Positions 46,808 through 56,681 of a DNA stretch of 64,000 bases are shown in pieces. The notes beneath the pieces are model-generated. The model had not been told where the DNA came from. It made no database searches and saw only the letters and a program-made list of their open reading frames with translations. The position numbers and the translations under genes were made by a program. The stretch comes from Thauera sp. 28 (GTDB lineage: Bacteria; Pseudomonadota; Gammaproteobacteria; Burkholderiales; Rhodocyclaceae), in contig NZ_AMXA01000006.1 in the NCBI RefSeq assembly GCF_000310145.2, forward strand, positions 103,269 to 167,268, in the 5' to 3' direction. Position 1 is the stretch's first letter. Every line of letters starts with the position of its first letter.

Positions 46808-48166
46808 ATGAGCCGCTTCCGCCCGATCGACCGCCAGACGGACTACCTGCTGCCGCCCTCGGTACAGGAGTGGCTGCCCGAAACGCACCTGGCGCGCTAT
46901 GTGGTCGACGTGGTCGAGGCGCTGGACCTGTCGGCGCTGGAGCGGGCGTATGCGGGGCGTGGGAGCGATGCCTACCACCCGGCGATGCTGCTGTCGCTGC
47001 TGATCTACGGCTACGCGACGGGGACGCATTCGAGCCGCCGGATCGAGCGGGCGACATACGATTCGCTGGCGTTTCGGTTCATCGCCTGCAACCAGCACCC
47101 GGACCACGACACCCTGGCGAGTTTCCGGCGCCGCTTCGGCGAACAGTTCGCCGAGCTCTTCGTGCAAGTGCTGCAGGTCGCACGCGAGAACCAGCTCTCA
47201 CGCTTTGGCACGGTCAGCCTGGACGGCACCAAGCTGCACGCCAACGCCTCCCGGCACAGTGCGCTGTCTTACGGGCACGCGCAGAAGATCGAAGCGCAGC
47301 TCAAAGCCGAGGTGCAGGAGATGCTCAAGCTGGCCGAGGCCGCCGATCAAGGCAATGTGCCTGAGGGGGTGGATTTGCCGGCGGAGATCAAGCGGCGCGA
47401 AGACCGTCTGGCGGCCATCGCGACGGCCAAAGCCAAGATCGAGGCCCGCGCGAAGGAACGTTTCGAGCGCGAGCAAGCCGAGTACGAGGCGAAGATGGCC
47501 AAGCGCAAGGCCAAGCAGGCGAGCACGGGCAAGAAGCCCGGTGGCAAGCCCCCCAAGCCCCCGCAGACGGGGCCACAGGCCGAGGATCAGATAAATCTGA
47601 CCGATGAAGACTCGCGCATCATGAAGGTGGCGGGCGGTGGTTTCGAGCAGTGCTACAACGCGCAAGCTGTGGTCGATACCGAATCGATGCTGGTGGTGGC
47701 GCCCCACATCACCACCGCCGGTAACGACAAGGAGCAGGTCGCGCCGATGCTCGAGTGCATCCAGGCACTGCCCGATGGGCTCAATCAACCCGCGCGGCTG
47801 CTGGCCGACACCGGCTTTTACAGCGAACGCAACGTCCAGCACTGCCACGACGCCGGGGTCGAGCCGCTGATCGCAGTGGGGCGCGATGCGCATCATCCGG
47901 ATTGGCGCAGCCGCTTCGAGGAGCCCGCACCGCTCGAGACGCCCACCTCCCACGTCGAGCAGATGAAGCACGCCCTCAAGACCCAGACCGGTCGCGCCGC
48001 CTACGCGCTGCGCAAACAGACCGTCGAGCCGGTGTTCGGCATCATCAAGTCCGTGATGGGTTTCCGTCAGTTCCTGCTGCGCGGTGTTGGCAACGTGCGC
48101 AACGAATGGACGCTGGTCTGCCTCGCGTGGAACTTCAAGCGCATGGCCGTATTGCGTCTGCAGTGA
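46808..48166 (+). CDS. IS1182-family transposase
   Basis: 452 aa. N-terminal FRPIDRQTDYLLPPSVQEWL and HPAMLLSLLIYGYATG are typical; catalytic DDE parts appear in VSLDGTKLHANASRH, AQAVVDTESMLVVAPHIT and LADTGFYSE, with a C-terminal YALRKQTVEPVFGIIKSVMG. The frame is intact. Confidence 0.93.
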   Translation: MSRFRPIDRQTDYLLPPSVQEWLPETHLARYVVDVVEALDLSALERAYAGRGSDAYHPAMLLSLLIYGYATGTHSSRRIERATYDSLAFRFIACNQHPDHDTLASFRRRFGEQFAELFVQVLQVARENQLSRFGTVSLDGTKLHANASRHSALSYGHAQKIEAQLKAEVQEMLKLAEAADQGNVPEGVDLPAEIKRREDRLAAIATAKAKIEARAKERFEREQAEYEAKMAKRKAKQASTGKKPGGKPPKPPQTGPQAEDQINLTDEDSRIMKVAGGGFEQCYNAQAVVDTESMLVVAPHITTAGNDKEQVAPMLECIQALPDGLNQPARLLADTGFYSERNVQHCHDAGVEPLIAVGRDAHHPDWRSRFEEPAPLETPTSHVEQMKHALKTQTGRAAYALRKQTVEPVFGIIKSVMGFRQFLLRGVGNVRNEWTLVCLAWNFKRMAVLRLQ

Positions 48167-48282
48167 GAAGAAACGACAGGAGCATGGCGATTTCACGCGA
48201 AAAAGGCGCTTTCGGCTCTGAAATGCCGATTATTTTTCACATCATGAAAACCCGCCTGCCGGTACGCCGTCCGCCGGCTTCA

Positions 48283-48300
48283 AGTCCGACAGGCTGCTAG
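48283..48300 (-). repeat. IS1182-family right inverted repeat
   Basis: AGTCCGACAGGCTGCTAG, exact complement of the left end. Confidence 0.9.
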
Positions 48301-48325
48301 GTAGCTCGGTCATGCGGGCAGCACA

Positions 48326-50184
48326 ATCGGGATAGGGGCGGTCAGCTTACCTGACCGACCCCTCCCACACCACCCGGCATGCGGGTCCGCACCGGGCGGT
48401 TCGAGCAGTTGAGGTTATGAGAGCCGGGGTACGCCGAGCCGGTCGAAGTAGGCGATAGGCATGACCCGGTTCAGTCGCATACGGCTGTTACGCCACCAGC
48501 ACCGACTGTTCGCGGCCACCTTACGGGCATCCGCCTCCGAGGCACCCATCGCTTTCAACTCGCGGTACATCGTCGTTCCCCGACGCCAGTGCTTGAGCTG
48601 CACCGCACGCAGCCGGTGACGCAGCCACTCGTCAAGCTCACGGAACACCTTGGGCGTCTGCGCAAGCTGGAAGTACGCCTTCCAGCCCGGCATGTAAGTC
48701 CGCAGTCGTTCGGCAATCTCCGGTAGGCTACGCCCACCCGAGCGACGTGTCATTTGTCGGATGCGTTGTTTGAAGGTGTCCAAGGCCTTTCGGGCCACCG
48801 CACACTTGATCCGGTCACCTGCGCTGCGCCACAACTCGTAGCCCAGGAACTTGCGACCGGTCGCCGATGCCACTGCCGTCTTGACCTCGTTGACCTTCAG
48901 ATGGAGTCGTTCGTAGAGCTTGGTCAGGCCCGCCAGCACCCTTTCACCCGCCCGGCGGCTGCGCACATATACGTTGCAGTCGTCCGCGTAACGAACAAAG
49001 CGGTGGCCCCGTCGCTCCAGTTCCCGATCCACCTCGTCGAGTAGCACATTGGCCAGCAGCGGCGACAGCGGACCACCTTGCGGCGTCCCCTCGTAGCGCG
49101 CCATGACCACACCGCCATCCATGATACCGGCCACAAGGTAACGACGGATCAGCCGTAACACGGCCTTATCGTCAATTCGCCTCGCCAGCCGTTCCATCAG
49201 AATGTCGTGATTGACCCGGTCGAAGAACTTCTCCAGATCCACATCGACCACCACCCGGTAACCGTCCTGCACAAACCGCTGTGCATCGAGCACCGCGTCA
49301 TGCGCACGGCGTCCCGGTCGGAAGCCATAACTATGGTCGGAGAACGTCGGATCAATTCTGCGCTGCAAGACTTGCAGCAGGGCTTGCTGGATCAGCCGAT
49401 CCGTCACCGTCGGAATCCCCAGTTCGCGCACCCCGCCGTCGGGCTTCGGAATCTGGACGCGGCGCACCGGCAGGGGCCGGTAGCTGCCATCCAGCAAGGA
49501 CTCCCGAATCCGAGGCCAGTGCGTTCTCAGGTAGTCCGCCGTCCCGGCAATCGACAACCCATCCACCCCAGCACTGCCGCGATTGGATTTGACGCGTTTC
49601 CACGCCGCCTCCATGTTCGCGCTCGCGAGCGCCTGCGCAAGCAGGTCCTCTCGCCCCGGGCTTCCAGTTGCATGACGCGCCGTCCGTGCTTCATCACGCA
49701 CCGCCTTGGGCTCGGCTTCACCTCGCCCTCCCGCGTTGCGCCCCAGCTTCCCAGGCTTCTGATGCACTGCACCTCCGAGCGACACGGCCTTCGGCCCTCC
49801 TACTCGTTCGGCCCTTCATCGGGGGGTTCGGTCTCGCCGGCCCAGCCCCAACTACTACGGCCTCTGCTGACTTCTCGCTCCAGCTCAACACCGTCGCCCT
49901 TTCAGGCACTAGGCGAGATCTCCCCAGGTAAGAACGCACTCCTTCGCTGCACAACCGCCGAATTTACGCCACTTCGCCTTGATCACGAGAGCTTCGCGGT
50001 TCACTGCCCGCTCGCCCTGCTCGGCAGCGCCTTCTATCCGGTTCTTGTTCATCGGCTCGCAGCTTATGCTCCACGCTTCCTTCCCACGCTCGGTCGCCCT
50101 CACGCAGTTGCGCTTCACTTCGTTCGCTGTGATCAACTCACGGCGGGACTTGCACCCGCAGGAGTGCGCCCATGCTGGGCGCAC
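48326..50184 (-). mobile_element. Group IIC intron
   Basis: On the minus strand the element starts GTGCGCCCAGCATGGGCGCA at 50184, right after the terminator TTTTCATT, and ends ...CTATCCCGAT near 48326. Domain V (48402-48368) is GAACCGCCCGGT...GCCGGGTGG with a CGC triad as in class C introns; domain VI follows. The ribozyme domains I-III occupy 49786-50184. It encodes an intact maturase. Insertion immediately 3' of an intrinsic terminator is the known preference of group IIC introns. Ends are accurate to a few bases. Confidence 0.88.
48415..49785 (-). CDS. ltrA: Group II intron reverse transcriptase/maturase
   Basis: 456 aa. RT motifs: IPKPDGGVRELGIPTVTDRL, SYGFRPGRRAHDAV, VVDVDLEKFFDRVNHD, GTPQGGPLSPLLANVLLDEVD and catalytic RYADDCNVYVRS; C-terminal maturase domain X (GWKAYFQLAQTPKVFRELDEW). 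There is no endonuclease domain, consistent with class C. GTG start with AGGAGG about ten bases upstream. The frame is intact, so the intron may be active. Confidence 0.95.
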   Translation of the reverse strand: MSLGGAVHQKPGKLGRNAGGRGEAEPKAVRDEARTARHATGSPGREDLLAQALASANMEAAWKRVKSNRGSAGVDGLSIAGTADYLRTHWPRIRESLLDGSYRPLPVRRVQIPKPDGGVRELGIPTVTDRLIQQALLQVLQRRIDPTFSDHSYGFRPGRRAHDAVLDAQRFVQDGYRVVVDVDLEKFFDRVNHDILMERLARRIDDKAVLRLIRRYLVAGIMDGGVVMARYEGTPQGGPLSPLLANVLLDEVDRELERRGHRFVRYADDCNVYVRSRRAGERVLAGLTKLYERLHLKVNEVKTAVASATGRKFLGYELWRSAGDRIKCAVARKALDTFKQRIRQMTRRSGGRSLPEIAERLRTYMPGWKAYFQLAQTPKVFRELDEWLRHRLRAVQLKHWRRGTTMYRELKAMGASEADARKVAANSRCWWRNSRMRLNRVMPIAYFDRLGVPRLS

Positions 50185-50216
50185 AATGAAAACGCCCAAC
50201 TGAGAACAGTTGGGCG
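50185..50216 (-). terminator. Intrinsic terminator of tRNA-Ala, group II intron target
   Basis: 10-bp stem CGCCCAACTG/CAGTTGGGCG, loop TTCT, then TTTTCATT on the minus strand; the intron's GTGCG follows at once. Confidence 0.9.
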
Positions 50217-50224
50217 CTGAATTT

Positions 50225-50300
50225 TGGTGGACCGAAGGAGGATCGAACTCCCGACCTCTGCATTGCGAACGCAGCGCTCTCCCAGCTGAGCTATCGGCCC
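50225..50300 (-). tRNA. tRNA-Ala(CGC)
   Basis: 76 bases with encoded CCA. Anticodon CGC in TTCGCAA; acceptor GGGCCGA/TCGGTCC includes the G3-U70 wobble pair that specifies alanine. TATAAT at 50319-50314 (minus strand) is its probable -10 element, with a GC-rich discriminator. Confidence 0.96.
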
Positions 50301-50409
50301 TAGAAGAGCCGGCATTATAGAGAGCGGACGATCGAAATGGAAGCCCCATCCCTGCTTCCCATGGGGGCTCCACGACCTTTCCGCCGCGACCTGCGGAGCG
50401 GGCTCGCGC

Positions 50410-51531
50410 CTACGTCTCGGCGCCGCCAGAGCCAACTGCCGCGCGGCCAAGGCGGTCGGCGACAGCGCGCCACCCGGGACCGCCGGGCAGCGCCTCGATC
50501 AGGATGAAATCGGCGCCGACGGCGTCGAGCGCGCGCAGGCTGGCGTACAGGCCCTGGGCGTAGGCGGCAGGTTCGACCGGCAGGCTGCGCCAGGTCAGGC
50601 GGGCATCGCGCGGGTCGAGCGTGGAGTGGGCGAGCACGGCGACGCGACTACCCTCGCCGGCGAGTGCGGCGGCTTCGTCGGCGAGCAGCGCGGGTTCGAC
50701 CAGGCGCAGCGGGGTGCGCGGAGCGTAGTGGGCGGCGAGCGCGCCAGAGACTCGCGGGGCGGGCTTGGCGGCATCGGCTGAGGCAGGCGCAACCACGTCA
50801 TTGCCCACGACAGCTACAGCACCTGCACGTTCATGCCCGGCAGCCGTCTCATCGGCCTCCGGTAGGGCCTCACCCCGCACCCGCGGCCGGCGGCCGATGA
50901 CGCGCGCGATATCCTCGGGGCCGATCGCCCCTGGGCGCAGGATCTCCGGCACATCGCGCGAGAAGTCCAGAATGGTGGATTCGATGCCGACCTCGCAGGC
51001 GCCACCGTCTAGGATCATGGCCACACGTTCGCCCAGCTCTTCGCGCACATGTGCCGCGGTGGTCGGACTGATGCGGCCGAAACGGTTGGCGCTGGGCGCA
51101 GCCAAACCGCCGTCGAAAGCACGCAGCAGCGCAAGCGCCACAGGGTGCGAGGGTACACGCAGGCCGACCGTGCCCTGACCACCAGTGACCTCATCGGGCA
51201 CGTCCGGCGAACGCTTGAGGATCAAGGTCAGCGGGCCGGGCCAGAAGGCACGCGCGAGCGCGAGCGCGTCCTTGGGGATCGCGGCAGCCCATTGCGGCAG
51301 GTGATCGGCCGAGGGCAGATGCACGATCAGCGGATGATCGGCGGGGCGTCCCTTGGCGGCGAAGATCCTGCCGACGGCCTGCACGTCGAGCGCATCGGCC
51401 GCCAGGCCATAGACGGTTTCCGTCGGCATGCCGACGATGTCACCTGCGCGCAGCAGCGCGACAGCCTCGGCAATCGACGCCGCCGTGGCGGACTCGATAC
51501 GGCCGCGCGGCCCAGCCCCGGACGTGGTCAT
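50410..51531 (-). CDS. L-threonylcarbamoyladenylate synthase (Sua5 type)
   Basis: 373 aa. YrdC domain (GDIVGMPTETVYGLAADALD, FAAKGRPADHPLIVH, PGPLTLILKRS, VGLRVPSHPVALAL, SANRFGRISPT) plus a C-terminal Sua5 domain (SGALAAHYAPRTPLRLV). It makes the intermediate for t6A37 tRNA modification. ATG 51531 is 10 bases past purK's stop; end of the folD-purE-purK-sua5 run. Confidence 0.94.
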   Translation of the reverse strand: MTTSGAGPRGRIESATAASIAEAVALLRAGDIVGMPTETVYGLAADALDVQAVGRIFAAKGRPADHPLIVHLPSADHLPQWAAAIPKDALALARAFWPGPLTLILKRSPDVPDEVTGGQGTVGLRVPSHPVALALLRAFDGGLAAPSANRFGRISPTTAAHVREELGERVAMILDGGACEVGIESTILDFSRDVPEILRPGAIGPEDIARVIGRRPRVRGEALPEADETAAGHERAGAVAVVGNDVVAPASADAAKPAPRVSGALAAHYAPRTPLRLVEPALLADEAAALAGEGSRVAVLAHSTLDPRDARLTWRSLPVEPAAYAQGLYASLRALDAVGADFILIEALPGGPGWRAVADRLGRAAVGSGGAET

Positions 51532-51541
51532 CGGCCCGTGC

Positions 51542-52696
51542 TCACTCGTCGCGGATGCCGATCGCGGCACGTGCGGCGAGGGCGTGCCCGAGTACGGCCT
51601 CGGTATTGGCCCCCGTCACCACGAAGTGGCCCATCTTGCGCCCCGGGCGGGCATGATGCTTGCCATACAGGTGCAGGCGCAGGCCGGGCACGGCATGCAG
51701 CACCGACCAGTCGGGCTCGCGGTAGGTGCCGTGGCCCTTGCCATCCTCGTACCACAGCTCGCCAAGCAGATTGACCATGACCGCCGCGGAATGCTGGCGC
51801 GGCGCGGCCAGCGGCAAGCCGCACAGCGCCCTCACCTGTTGCTCGTACTGGCTGACATCACAGGCGTCGATGGTGTGGTGGCCGCTGTTGTGCGGGCGCG
51901 GCGCCATCTCGTTGACGAACAGTTCGCCGCGGCAAACGAAGAACTCCACCCCGAGCGTGCCGACGTAACCGAGCTTGTCGGCGATGCGCTCGGCGATTTC
52001 CTGGGCGTTGTCCCTCAGACAGGCCGACGCCTGCGCCGGCGCGATGGTGACGTCGAGGATGCCGTTGCGGTGGCGGTTCTCGCCGGTCGGGAAGCAGCGC
52101 ACGTTACCCGCCTCGTCGCGCGCCAGCACCACCGACACCTCAAAGTCCAGTGTCAGCATCTTCTCCAGCACGCAGGGCTCGCCCTTGAAGTGCTGGAAGG
52201 CGGCCACCGCCTCGTCGCGGTCGGCGACGCGGGCCTGGCCCTTGCCGTCGTAGCCGAAGCGCGCCACCTTGAGCACGGCCGGGAACAGCCCGGCGTTGGC
52301 GTTGCGGATGTCGTCCTCGCTGCGGATGGCGGCGAAGGGACCATGTGGCAGGCCGGTGTCGGCGAGGAAGCTCTTCTCGGCGATGCGGTTCTGGCATACC
52401 GCCACCGCGCTCGCCGCCGGGTGCACCGGGATGAACTTGGTCAGGTAGTCCAGGGTGTCGGCGGGGACGTTCTCAAACTCGGTGGTCACCGCGGCGCATT
52501 CGCTGCCCAGCGTGTCGAGCGCGACGTAGTCGTCGTAGGCGGCGACCAGGTGGCGGTCGGCGATGAGGCCGGCCGGGCTGTGAGGGTCGGGGTCGAGCAC
52601 CCAGACCTTGTAGCCCAGCTCGTGCGCGGCCGAAACGAAAAAGCGGCCGAGCTGGCCGCCGCCGAGCATGCCAAGGGTGGCAGGCGGGAGGATCAT
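51542..52696 (-). CDS. purK: N5-carboxyaminoimidazole ribonucleotide synthase
   Basis: 384 aa ATP-grasp enzyme of purine synthesis. ATLGMLGGGQLGRFFVSAAHELGY start, FPAVLKVARFGYDGKGQARV, ATP-grasp VFFVCRGELFVNEMAPRPHNSGHHT. Starts 10 bases after purE, as in most proteobacteria. Confidence 0.97.
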   Translation of the reverse strand: MILPPATLGMLGGGQLGRFFVSAAHELGYKVWVLDPDPHSPAGLIADRHLVAAYDDYVALDTLGSECAAVTTEFENVPADTLDYLTKFIPVHPAASAVAVCQNRIAEKSFLADTGLPHGPFAAIRSEDDIRNANAGLFPAVLKVARFGYDGKGQARVADRDEAVAAFQHFKGEPCVLEKMLTLDFEVSVVLARDEAGNVRCFPTGENRHRNGILDVTIAPAQASACLRDNAQEIAERIADKLGYVGTLGVEFFVCRGELFVNEMAPRPHNSGHHTIDACDVSQYEQQVRALCGLPLAAPRQHSAAVMVNLLGELWYEDGKGHGTYREPDWSVLHAVPGLRLHLYGKHHARPGRKMGHFVVTGANTEAVLGHALAARAAIGIRDE

Positions 52697-52706
52697 GATG
52701 CGACTC

Positions 52707-53198
52707 TCAATCCAGGGTCATGTCGAGCACCGCCTGGGTCTGGCGGGCACGGAAGTCGGCAAGTTTCTGCGCCAGCACGGCGTCCTCGACCGCGAGCAGC
52801 GCCACCGCGAACAGACCGGCATTGGCTGCGCCCGCCTCGCCGATGGCGAAGGTGGCGACCGGGATGCCCTTGGGCATCTGCACGATGGAGAGCAGCGAAT
52901 CCTGCCCCGACAGCGCCTTCGACTGCACCGGCACACCGAGCACCGGCAGCGTGGTCTTGGCCGCAACCATGCCCGGCAGGTGGGCCGCGCCGCCCGCGCC
53001 GGCGATGATGGCCTTGAGCCCGCGGCCGCGCGCGGCCTCGGCGTACTCGAACATCAGGTCGGGCGTGCGGTGGGCGGAGACGACCTTGGCCTCGTAGGCC
53101 ACGCCGAAGTCTTCCAGCATCTTTGCAGCCGCCTTCATCGTGGGCCAGTCGGAGTTGGAGCCCATGATGATGCCGACGACGGGTTTGGTTTCGCTCAT
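52707..53198 (-). CDS. purE: N5-CAIR mutase
   Basis: 163 aa. [30 protein letters not shown] and [24 protein letters not shown] are the PurE class I signatures. It converts N5-CAIR to CAIR in de novo purine synthesis. Adjacent to purK. Confidence 0.98.
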   Translation of the reverse strand: MSETKPVVGIIMGSNSDWPTMKAAAKMLEDFGVAYEAKVVSAHRTPDLMFEYAEAARGRGLKAIIAGAGGAAHLPGMVAAKTTLPVLGVPVQSKALSGQDSLLSIVQMPKGIPVATFAIGEAGAANAGLFAVALLAVEDAVLAQKLADFRARQTQAVLDMTLD

Positions 53199-53208
53199 CT
53201 CACTGTCC

Positions 53209-54075
53209 TTATTTGCCAGCGGCGCGCTCGGCGGAAATCACGGTGTTCTCGAGCAGCATGGTGATCGTCATCGGGCCCACGCCGCCCGGCACCGGGGTGA
53301 TGGCACCGGCCACGGTCTTGGCCGAGTCGAAATCCACGTCGCCGCACAGCTTGCCGGCGTCGGGGCCGTCCTGCAGGCGATTGATGCCGACGTCGATGAC
53401 GGTGGCGCCAGGCTTGACCATGTCGCCAGTGACGAAGCGCGGCTTGCCGATGGCCGCGACCAGGATGTCGGCGCGGCGGGAGTGGAAGTCCAGATCCTTC
53501 GTCTTCGAGTGGCAGACGGTGACAGTGGCACCAGCGTTGGTCAGCAGCATCGCCATCGGCTTGCCGACGATGTTCGAACGTCCGATCACCACGGCCTCTG
53601 CGCCCTGCACCGGCGTGCCGGTGCTCTCGAGCATCTTCATGACGCCATGCGGCGTGCAGGGAATGAAGGCTTCGCGGTTCTGCGACAGGCGGCCAACGTT
53701 CTCCGCATGGAAGCCATCGACATCCTTCTTGATATCGATCGCTTCGAGCACGGCAGTCTCATCCAGATGCTTGGGCAGCGGCAGCTGCACGAGAATGCCG
53801 TGCACCGACGGGTCGGCGTTGAGTTCGGCGAGCCTGGCCATCACCTCGTCCTGGGCGGCCGTTTCGGGGTAATCGAAGCGCAGCGAGCGGATGCCGGCCT
53901 TCTCGCAACCCGCAACCTTGTTACGCACATAGACTGCGGAGGCCGGATCCCCTCCTACCAGAATGACCGCCAGGCAAGGTTGCACACCACGCGCCGTCAA
54001 TGCTGCAGCGCGTTCAGCGATTTCGCCACGAACCTGCGCCGAGAGCGCGTTGCCGTCGATGATGCGAGCGGTCAT
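53209..54075 (-). CDS. folD: Methylenetetrahydrofolate dehydrogenase/cyclohydrolase
   Basis: 288 aa. Catalytic [13 protein letters not shown] (Tyr, Lys) and [15 protein letters not shown]-binding [32 protein letters not shown] near the end. It supplies one-carbon folates for purine synthesis, matching its place with purE and purK. Confidence 0.98.
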   Translation of the reverse strand: MTARIIDGNALSAQVRGEIAERAAALTARGVQPCLAVILVGGDPASAVYVRNKVAGCEKAGIRSLRFDYPETAAQDEVMARLAELNADPSVHGILVQLPLPKHLDETAVLEAIDIKKDVDGFHAENVGRLSQNREAFIPCTPHGVMKMLESTGTPVQGAEAVVIGRSNIVGKPMAMLLTNAGATVTVCHSKTKDLDFHSRRADILVAAIGKPRFVTGDMVKPGATVIDVGINRLQDGPDAGKLCGDVDFDSAKTVAGAITPVPGGVGPMTITMLLENTVISAERAAGK

Positions 54076-54170
54076 CGGTAGAGCCCCTAAAAAACCGGGG
54101 ATTTTACAGCATCACGCGCCGCCCGCGCTCGCCTGCCCAGCGTCTTCGGACTGGCGAGTGCGCTGACTTC

Positions 54171-55913
54171 TCAGCGTATCAGGCCCAGCGCGGGGCATTT
54201 GAGGCCGATTGCGGTGATCACGCCCTTGTCCGTCATCTCGCGCACGGTCAGTGTGAAGGCGCCGATCTGCACCCGGTCGCCGACCACGGCGGCGCGGCCA
54301 AGGCGGTGTTCGAGCAAAGTGCCCACCGGTTTCACGCGCTCGTCGGCGCCGATGTCGAGCCCATAGGCATCGGCCAGATCGCTCGCCAGGCAGGACGGAT
54401 CGACGACGAACTCGCCGAAGAAGCTGGCATTGGCCGACAGTTCGCCGCCCGTGCCCCCGAACACCCTGGCGATGCGCTCGGCCAGTTCGTCGGGTGCGAC
54501 GAACCACACGGAATCACCCGGGATCATGCGCGTATCCAGGGTGAGCCGGTGCAGATGCCCGCTGCGCACGAGTGCAACGCAGCGCACACCGATGCCCTCG
54601 AAGTCGTCGGCGACCTCGTCCGGATGCCTACCCTCGGCACGCGAGCCTGCAGCGACGCGGTACTCCAGCAGGTCGACTGCAGCCTCCTCATCGACCCACA
54701 CCTCGCGCTTGTCGCGCGGCTCATCGCGCGGCGGCACTTCCACCTTGAGCCAGCGCGCCGCCATCGGCACCGTCGCCCCCTGCACCAGCAATGACAGCAA
54801 CACGACCGCAAAGGCGACATCGAACAGCAGGCGCGAATCCGGCACCCCCATCACCACAGGGAAGATCGCCAGCACGACCGGCACCGCACCGCGCAGGCCA
54901 ACCCAGCTTACATACGCAAGCTCGTTGCGCTTGTAACGGAACGGCCACAAACCAATGGCAACCGCCAGCGGGCGCGCCACCAGCATCAGGAAGACGGCCA
55001 TTGCCACCGACTCCCATGCGTGATCGAGCAGTTCGGACGGCACCACCAGCATTCCCAGCACCACGAACATGCCCGCCTGCGCGAGCCAGGCCAGGCCGTC
55101 CATGACACGCAGCACGTGCTCGGTAGCGTGGCTGCGCCGATTGCCGACCACGACCCCGGCGAGATAGACAGCCAGGAAGCCGCTGCCGTTGAGCAGGTTG
55201 GTCGCCGCAAAGACGAGCATGCCGCCAGACAGGATCAGCAGCGCATACAGCCCCTCGGGGAGACTGAGTCGAGCCATCAAGCGCGACAGCACCCAGCCCC
55301 CGGCCAGACCCAGTACCGCGCCGAGCCCAAGCTGGGTCGTCAGCAACCAGGCGAAACCACCGACGCTGGCCGACTCCGGCTGCAGCAACATGCCGACCAG
55401 GGCGGTCACGAGCAGGATCGCCATCGGATCATTGGCACCGGACTCGATCTCGAGCGTTGCCTGCACGCGTTCGTTGAGGCGTACGCCGCTATTGCGCAGC
55501 AACGCGAACACCGCAGCCGCATCGGTCGAACCCACGATGGCCGCAAGCAGCAAACCCAGGCGCCAATCCACATCGAGCAGCCAGGTCGCGAAGACGCCAA
55601 GCAGTGCCGCCGTGCCAACCACCCCCCAGGTCGCCAGCACCGCCGCCGGCTTGAGCGCGACCCGGAAACTGCTGACCCGCGTGCGCAGGCCGCCATCGAG
55701 CAGGATGACGGCAAGCGCCGCCTGTCCGATCATCGACGCAAAGAAGAAGTCCTCGAAGACGATCCCGCCCGGCCCATCCTCGCCGGCCAGCATCCCCACC
55801 CCCAGGAACAGCAGCAGCAGCGGCAGGCCGAGGCGAGCCGACACGGTGCTGGCCAGAACGCTGATGAACAGCAGCAGGCCGGTGAGCAGGAAGAGTGCGT
55901 TGATGCCGGTCAT
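54171..55913 (-). CDS. CPA1 cation/proton antiporter (NhaP2/CvrA type)
   Basis: 580 aa. Twelve-plus hydrophobic helices with IGQAALAVILLDGGLRT, VGSTDAAAVFALLR and ESGANDPMAILLV (the ND/DD transport-site motif). A cytoplasmic TrkA-C/RCK-like tail (~400-580, RVAAGSRAEGRHPDEVADDF, RMIPGDSVWFVAPDE) fits K+/H+ antiporters of the CvrA group, involved in osmotic and pH balance. Confidence 0.92.
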   Translation of the reverse strand: MTGINALFLLTGLLLFISVLASTVSARLGLPLLLLFLGVGMLAGEDGPGGIVFEDFFFASMIGQAALAVILLDGGLRTRVSSFRVALKPAAVLATWGVVGTAALLGVFATWLLDVDWRLGLLLAAIVGSTDAAAVFALLRNSGVRLNERVQATLEIESGANDPMAILLVTALVGMLLQPESASVGGFAWLLTTQLGLGAVLGLAGGWVLSRLMARLSLPEGLYALLILSGGMLVFAATNLLNGSGFLAVYLAGVVVGNRRSHATEHVLRVMDGLAWLAQAGMFVVLGMLVVPSELLDHAWESVAMAVFLMLVARPLAVAIGLWPFRYKRNELAYVSWVGLRGAVPVVLAIFPVVMGVPDSRLLFDVAFAVVLLSLLVQGATVPMAARWLKVEVPPRDEPRDKREVWVDEEAAVDLLEYRVAAGSRAEGRHPDEVADDFEGIGVRCVALVRSGHLHRLTLDTRMIPGDSVWFVAPDELAERIARVFGGTGGELSANASFFGEFVVDPSCLASDLADAYGLDIGADERVKPVGTLLEHRLGRAAVVGDRVQIGAFTLTVREMTDKGVITAIGLKCPALGLIR

Positions 55914-56014
55914 TCGGACAGCCAGTGGTTAAGTTATGTATGGGGGTCGGCCAAGAGGCTACGGCCAGCGAGCCGCAGACATCACTCGCATGTCATTATG
56001 CGCACCATCTCGGG

Positions 56015-56031
56015 GGCTGCTTTGAGCAGCC
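56015..56031 (-). terminator. Hairpin after the FixJ-like regulator gene
   Basis: 7-bp stem GGCTGCT/AGCAGCC with loop CAA on the minus strand, 15 bases beyond the stop at 56046. No T tract. Confidence 0.4.
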
Positions 56032-56045
56032 TCTCAACGCAGAGT

Positions 56046-56681
56046 TCAGCGCGGAGCTAAAGAATCTACCGAGACAACGTGCTGGACAAGCTCGGCGAGC
56101 GAGTTGACCCCCATCTTTTCCATCACGCGCGCGCGATGGACCTCGACCGTCTTGATGCTGATCCCGAGCACGTCGGCGATCTGCTTGTTGAGCTTGCCGA
56201 CGATGATCAGCTCGAGCACCTCGCGCTCGCGCTGAGTCAGGTGCTGCAGCCGACGCGAGGTATCGGCCTCGAGACGGCGCTTGCCGCGGCTGTCGCGCTC
56301 GAGCTGCAGGCACTGCTCGACCAGACGCAGCATGTCGCGCTCGCCGAAGGGCTTCTCGATGAAATCGACTGCCCCCTTCTTGAGCGCCGACACCGCCATC
56401 GGCACGTCGCCATGGCCGGTGATGAACACCACCGGCAAGCCACAGCGGCGACGCCCCAGTTCCTCGAACAGTTCCAGGCCGCTCATGCCTGGCATGCGCA
56501 CGTCCAGCACGATGCAGCCGGTCATGTCGGGGTCGCATGCCGCAAGGAAGGACTCGGCCGACTCGTAGGCGACCACGTGGTAGCCATTGGCCTCGAGCAT
56601 CCAGACGAGCGAATCGCGCAAGGCCTCGTCGTCATCGACGATGTGGACAATCTGGTCAGGCGCTGCGGGCAACTCGCTCAC
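56046..56681 (-). CDS. FixJ/NarL-type response regulator
   Basis: 211 aa from a GTG at 56681 with GGAG seven bases upstream. Receiver domain: HIVDDDEALRDS (acidic pocket), VLDVRMPG (phospho-Asp), VFITGHGD, DFIEKPF (Lys). LuxR-type helix-turn-helix: LTQREREVLELIIVGKLNKQ and VEVHRARVMEKMG. The start lies 26 bases inside the sensor-kinase gene, so the two are coupled. Confidence 0.94.
   Translation of the reverse strand: MSELPAAPDQIVHIVDDDEALRDSLVWMLEANGYHVVAYESAESFLAACDPDMTGCIVLDVRMPGMSGLELFEELGRRRCGLPVVFITGHGDVPMAVSALKKGAVDFIEKPFGERDMLRLVEQCLQLERDSRGKRRLEADTSRRLQHLTQREREVLELIIVGKLNKQIADVLGISIKTVEVHRARVMEKMGVNSLAELVQHVVSVDSLAPR

Larger units (their letters stand above)
46749..48300 (+). mobile_element. 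IS1182-family insertion sequence
   Basis: About 1.55 kb bounded by 18-bp perfect inverted ends CTAGCAGCCTGTCGGACT (46749-46766 and 48283-48300). The outermost CTAG may be target sequence rather than element. It contains one intact transposase gene, so it appears complete. Confidence 0.9.

Noticed and set aside
50225..50300. tRNA-Ala as an island attachment site
   Set aside because: I could find no second copy of the tRNA 3' end within the window and no integrase gene.
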